Source: Lineus longissimus (lineage: Eukaryota > Nemertea > Pilidiophora > Heteronemertea > Lineidae). From it: 64,000 nt of DNA. The first letter of the stretch is position 1; the number at the start of each line of letters is the position of its first letter. A model generated the notes under the pieces. The model had not been told where the DNA came from, did not search any database, and worked only from the letters and a program-made list of their open reading frames with translations. Shown here piece by piece: positions 59,196-64,000 of this stretch. Both the position numbers and the translations under genes were made by a program. The DNA lies in NCBI RefSeq assembly GCF_910592395.1, contig NC_088313.1, forward strand, positions 15,826,437-15,890,436, read 5' to 3'.

Positions 59196-59795
59196 AGAAT
59201 ATAATAAATATTTTGATTTATTTCATGTACAATTCCCTTGAAGATGGTGTACAATATTCGAACAAGAACTAAAGCTGTAAAATGTTTCTTGGCACCTCAA
59301 AGTCATGTTACATAAGACATTTTTTAAAAGCCAGAGGGAGAAAATGAAAATGAATAAAATAAACACTTTAACTGTGAGCATTATGAACCTCTGTCTAGTT
59401 TTAACACTTTACAACAATGTGGTATATAGAGTCAAGCTCCCACGATGGTAAGTCCAAAAGACACTCCACAGGCTCAGTACAACTGTTCATCTTTTACACT
59501 AACAAAAGGTTCTAAAATCCAGTTCAATATCTGCCCTTTAGTATCAACTGTTAGAATGCGCAGTATCCTTAAACACAATAAAGATCATCCATTCGATTTA
59601 GATACTAATCATCAATGTCTCTGTCCAGAAATTCATCTGAAACTTGTTCTCCCGGTGCACTGCAAGCACCAGCCCATGTGCATACAAAGTTAGCATAAAC
59701 TCTGTGAGATTAACAAGGTGCAGAGAGCAGTCCAAGCACCGATCCAACAAGTATTATGCTTCATTTAACACCTCCATGCCAACGCTTCATTTGGG
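59196..59795 (-). other. 3' UTR of the PLPP4/5-like gene
   Basis: Downstream of the TGA at 59796-59798 on the minus strand. An AATAAA in minus orientation (plus 59217-59222) lies about 575 nt after the stop and just before the SINE tail, so it may be the polyadenylation signal. Confidence 0.5.
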
Positions 59796-62700
59796 TCATA
59801 CAATCCTCATGGCGTACTCCTTGGTTTTCCCGTTGTCGTATTCTAATGCTGATTGGTCGGACAACATGAGTGGGCTGGGTTTATCGCAATCGTCGTCAGT
59901 CACTGCAGGATAGTAGTGTCTGTATGATAGGAATGCCAAAGTGATACCAAGGATGGAGCCAACTGTCACATCTGAAAAGTACAGGCACAGAAAATCAATA
60001 ATTTGCAGTAGCAGTAACTTTGTGAGATCACAATGGTAACGTTATGTTACGCACAGAATCTTGAAAGGTCAGAGTGCATAACATGAACATAGTCCAAGTA
60101 GCACATAACTCCCCCCAGCCCCAAGTAACATCTTAACCTTGCCTCGGCTTCGAGAAGTGCAGGGAATCTCAGTTCAACCTTCACGCCAGGCACCCAGACA
60201 GTTTTCGATCTCCCAGATCACAATTAAAGGGAGTTTGATGAGGACAATTTCAGAGATTGTATTGATGACAACCTACCTTGCCAATGGTGATGATAATCGG
60301 CTGTCCTTGACACAGCTATCAAAGTGGCCGTGAACACTGGTGCTATCACTGCGACCAGTCGTAAAGATTGCCCTCGACCATGGTTTGTGAATGCTTTTAG
60401 CTTGCCCGCCAGGTATAGCGATATAAACGTTAGCATTGTGAATGACCCTGAAAAATAAGATATGGATAGAAATAATTATTTTGTTTAGCGTGGGTGCTGG
60501 TTTTCAAAAGCTGGCAATTCATACATGCACTTCTTCCCCATAACTTAAATTAGGCTAGCCTATCTTTTTGCAATTTGTACTTCTTATGTCCTAGTATTAT
60601 AGTATAGTAGGTATGACAATCCCATGTGTCTCAGTGTTTCAACCTTTAAAGTTGTTAATTGAATCTCCATTTTCAACTCATCCAGCTTGTTATTGATCAA
60701 AGATTTCTGACTCTTCTATCAGGTAAGCAATTCTGAACTCTCTTTAAAAGGCATAACTAGCCAAGTTGAAAACTTACAAGAAGCATGCCCGCTTGGGAAA
60801 CTCTTTCTTCCATCTCTGACGGACTGTGCATCACCACTACATTTCATATCAGGACGATAATTGCCATCAGGAAAGCACCGGTAAAAGAAATCAGGGCGTG
60901 GCCTGGAAGAAAATTGAAAGCGTTAACTGATTGAAAAGCGCCATTGTGATGAATTTTCTGAGTGTCAAGAACAGATGCATTACATCAGGTTGAAGACTCT
61001 TGTCCTCTTACATTCAACCACAAACCTGGCCCCCTCAGGATTTGTTGAGTTGTGAAGGCTAACCGAACTGGTGTGTCTCTGGAACACACTCACTGTATTA
61101 TCTTTCACAAGCAGGGTGCGCATTGTTCCAAAATGAGAGGAGGATTAGTGCCAGAAAATGGCCGCAGCAAATGTTTTTCACAAATTTTTTGTGTCATAGA
61201 AAAACAGACTTTTAAGGGGGACCATAGGCAGGAGGAGAGGGGCTAATTTGGCCATCTTCAGGTGACTAGTATACACAGTAAGGGCCCTGGTTCATGTCAA
61301 ATACAGCACTAAATATATTCCCCTTACAAGCGTGAATCATTTTGTCGTTCTGTGAGATGTTAGAGACCCCTATTTGCGACTTTGTGTCAATTTATCTTAC
61401 CTGCCTAGCAGCTGCCTATATTGTCCCTTTAAGTCTAACAAGATAAAAGTAATCTAGCAAGGATGAAAAAGTTTCTTACCTCCCAACAGCCAGTTTTACA
61501 GAATTAGTTATCACACCGTTAAGTCCATATGCAAGGGTTAATGCTGAAATAGGTATATTTGATTGGTTAATATAGAAGAAACGTTTCACATCTAATGAGT
61601 GGGTAGGCCGTGGGTGAGGACGTAACACACCAAAGCTAAATGAGTCATATATGTGACCCGCTCTACCAAAACTAGGCGCTTGTCGCATCTGAACTTGACA
61701 GGTTGATACGGACTTGTTGTTCATTTCCCTATTGTAGACCTTTTGTGAAATGTGACCAAATCAGTTTGTAATAGATTTCACAAAGGGTCTACAATAGGGA
61801 AATGAACAACAAGTCCGTATCAACCTGTCGAGTTCAGATGCCACAAGCGCCTAGTTTTGGTAGAGCGAGTCACATATGGTCAAACAGTTCTCAAAATATT
61901 GATTGTAATTACGTGTACATGTATCCTCAGATTACATACGATTCATTAGAAAATAAAAGATCATAAATCTACAAGACTGAGATCGTCATTACTGGACCGT
62001 TGAATGTAATTGACAGTGTGGTGTTTACCCAAATTTATTGGGGTGAGAGGTGAATTTTCATTAAGCTACATGTAATTAGTAATTGCCTGCATAGGGATTG
62101 ACCCACACTCCAAAAAATCCACTTTGATTGCAAGTTACCTCACCTAAGAATGCTCTGGTTGCATCAAACAAGTCCCGCTTGCCAATTGCAAACACGATTA
62201 TAATGACTGTCGGAAGGGTTGCTGCACTGAACTGCAATGGAAAAGACAAGTTATAGAATTAGTAGAAATTGAATTTCATTCTTTACAGTAAAATGTGTCT
62301 TCCAATAAGACGCTGGCCTTACAGCAATCCCTGTGAAATAGCAAGGGTAGAAGCCTCTGTTAAGGACCCGGAAAACCTGGATGAAGGTCTTTCAGCATGG
62401 TCTTCCATCTAATTATTATCATAACAGAGTCTCTAATTTTGTGATTGAGGAAGTGATTATGATGATACATACCCAAAGAACTAATGTAGATACATAGCTA
62501 ACTGTCACGGGATTCTTATAAAGCCATAATTCTTCAGGCTGGATGACTCTGTGGAAAGGTTCCATGAATTCTGTCATTCTGAAAGACAAGAATTTCCACT
62601 TACATGAAGTTAAACTACAAACAAACAACAATAACTTGGAGACAACATTCAAACTAAAAGTTACCACCAGGGGCTTGGGTGTTCTTGCTTAGAGAATCAT

Positions 62701-62913
62701 CTTTCAAAAATAAAATTTTGATTGAAAGCTTGCCAAATCAGTTATGGATTCAGGACAAATTTACAATAGACTAATAGACATTACTGAGCAATGACCCTAA
62801 GCCTAGGTCCTCACATTCTGTATGATGAGTACTTACACAAAAACAACTCCCAACATTAGCCTTATTGCAATCTCAACAGCTAAATTTGCCCGATATGAAC
62901 TCACTGCCTTCAT
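59796..62913 (-). CDS. phospholipid phosphatase 4/5-like (PAP2 superfamily)
   Basis: Seven coding exons in phase (minus strand): 62913-62837, 62578-62473, 62231-62144, 61543-61480, 60902-60778, 60447-60277, 59971-59796; 268 residues, close to the 264-271 residues usual for PLPP4/PLPP5. The family removes phosphate from phosphatidate and related lipid phosphates and is membrane-embedded. The N-terminal [20 protein letters not shown] is the family signature. The three PAP2 motifs are visible: KLAVGRPRP (motif 1), PSGHAS (motif 2, catalytic His) and [12 protein letters not shown] (motif 3, SR-x5-H-x3-D). The intervening [16 protein letters not shown] loop also fits. Several hydrophobic segments (for example [36 protein letters not shown]) match a six-pass topology. 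The C-terminus ([14 protein letters not shown]) is typical. Whether it is PLPP4 or PLPP5 cannot be decided, and invertebrates may have one common ancestor gene. Confidence 0.94.
61648..61878. mobile_element. hairpin-forming MITE-like element in a PLPP intron
   Basis: Two arms of about 104 bp (61648-61752 and 61776-61878) are near-perfect reverse complements around a 23-bp loop. Landmarks are ATGTGACCCGCTCTACCAAA, CTATTGTAGACC and GTTGATACGGACTTGTTG in the left arm and their complements in the right. Very few mismatches (for example ACTTGACAGG against CTCGACAGG) imply recent origin or strong constraint. It lies between the third and fourth coding exons of the phosphatase gene, in its intron. 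Confidence 0.8.
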
Positions 62914-64000
62914 CTTTATTTACATGTAGTTGCACCTGAAAAAGAAAAAGGCCAATTTTAGTAAAGTTTGAGCAAAGTGCATGTAGACTGGTGAACGGTA
63001 ACGGGTAAGACATACGATACGTCGTAATCATGGACATGAAATTAACGAAGAACATCACCAGCGCAACAATAGCAAGACAGGCTAATGTAATCATTTAGAT
63101 CATAATACACGCACTGATAGTGATCTATTCGGTTTAGGACAATAATCTAACCGATTTAAAGAAAATGCCCGATATGAGATTTTTGTTTTGTTTTTTGAGA
63201 CACCCTGAAAAAGTGACAAGTGGCACAGTCTTCGTCCGAAAATGACGAGTTTGTAGCCTTGGCTGTCCATTAATGACAAAAATGGCGACACGTATGTGAT
63301 CAGATGATTTAGTACCTTGATCTGTAAATGCTCGAACGCTGAATATAACTATGATTTCATCGATGATCGTGTTTTATTGATCAGAAAATTCACCGGTTCG
63401 ATCACCATTGTTCAGTACCAATATTGGCCGACAGATGGCGAGATATTGGCGGCCTGAAGGGAATTGGTCAACACGTCTCAGTCTGTCTTCGGCCAGTGGT
63501 CTTCGGCTTGTCCCGTTGTCAATGTGCCAAAACAACACCCACATTCAAAATTAGACGAATTGTTAAATGGTCAAATAAATGAATTATATTAGATCATAAT
63601 TATCAAACTAGTACCCCCTTGTTTAGCCGCTGCATGGGTGACCCTGGACTTCCGAGGTGGTCAACCTAAACATGGTCTCCTCCAGAGTGTCTTCCTCTAG
63701 AGACTGAGAGGCACCGATGCAGCCTCCAGTGGAGGGGCGAGGCCGATCCACTGAATTCGGAGTGTTCATGGCAAGGACTCTGACTCACGCCTCCTACGTT
63801 ACAAGCTGTCCGCGTCGTCTGGAAAGACAATCATTATCTCGTTTAGGCTTAATAGCAACCGTGATCATTAACCGGGCGTTCTTTTTAGAAGAAAAAAATG
63901 TAAGTTGAGCTTAATCACTATTGTCTATGTCATCTAATGTGATAGTTTAGGGACTTGCCACGGCTAATCACATCTGACGAGTTGCCCACCTCATATATTT
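62914..64000. other. 5' flank of the phosphatase gene and right-edge DNA
   Basis: Holds the promoter and 5' UTR of the minus-strand phosphatase. The 73-codon minus-strand frame at 62873-63094 overlaps its first exon in another frame and is not supported. A copy of the GAGGCA...GGAGTGT dispersed repeat lies at about 63690-63780. No other gene is seen up to the window edge. Confidence 0.5.

Noticed and set aside
62873-63094. 73-codon hydrophobic minus-strand frame upstream of the phosphatase
   Set aside because: It overlaps the first coding exon of the phosphatase in another frame and has no support beyond hydrophobicity.

Overview
This is a eukaryotic (metazoan) genomic window with spliced genes, long AT-rich introns, many dispersed and tandem repeats, and one apparently intact LTR retrotransposon. 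The gene set includes an alpha-type octopamine receptor, an orphan rhodopsin-type receptor, casein kinase 1 alpha, a PCGF6-like Polycomb protein, NOP56 and a PLPP4/5-type lipid phosphatase. Together with a background rich in ACATGTACATGTA-like sequence, this suggests a marine invertebrate, most likely a lophotrochozoan such as a brachiopod, mollusc or annelid. The sequence alone does not fix the species. Exon coordinates below were derived by hand from splice signals, reading phase and family conservation, without transcript data.

Left third (1-15.4 kb): the last exons of a gene lying mostly outside the window (42-302, +); an intronless octopamine receptor (2022-3650, +); a repeat-rich gap with a 72-bp minisatellite; and a single-exon 899-residue protein (8057-10756, -) with a long repetitive hydrophilic N-terminus and four C-terminal membrane segments. 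A repeat-dominated gap follows, with a hairpin element, a CGT microsatellite and 0.3-kb tandem duplications.

Middle (15.4-34.2 kb): a 9,035-bp Ty3/gypsy-type retrotransposon in minus orientation (15392-24426). It has nearly identical LTRs, a 4-bp ATAT target duplication, gag, and a pol that appears to be reached by a -1 frameshift. To its right lie a three-exon gene for an unfamiliar 714-residue protein with three copies of an AALxSLRRxPRSGF motif and C-terminal PY motifs (26675-29516, +), and a two-exon orphan GPCR (30429-31800, +).

Right half (34.2-64 kb), a conserved housekeeping block: CK1 alpha (34282-38971, +, 7-8 coding exons); a PCGF6-like RING/RAWUL gene (43814-46668, -, 9 exons), head-to-head with NOP56 (46936-51988, +, 11 exons) across a 267-bp shared promoter; a 3-kb composite satellite (about 53.6-56.7 kb) next to a long inverted repeat; and a PLPP4/5-like gene (59796-62913, -, 7 coding exons) with a long hairpin element in an intron. 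The genes do not form an operon or one pathway; each is an independent unit. The only regulatory link visible is the shared PCGF6/NOP56 promoter. The least familiar item is the PRSGF/PY protein; the retrotransposon and the satellite/inverted-repeat complex are the most notable non-genic structures.
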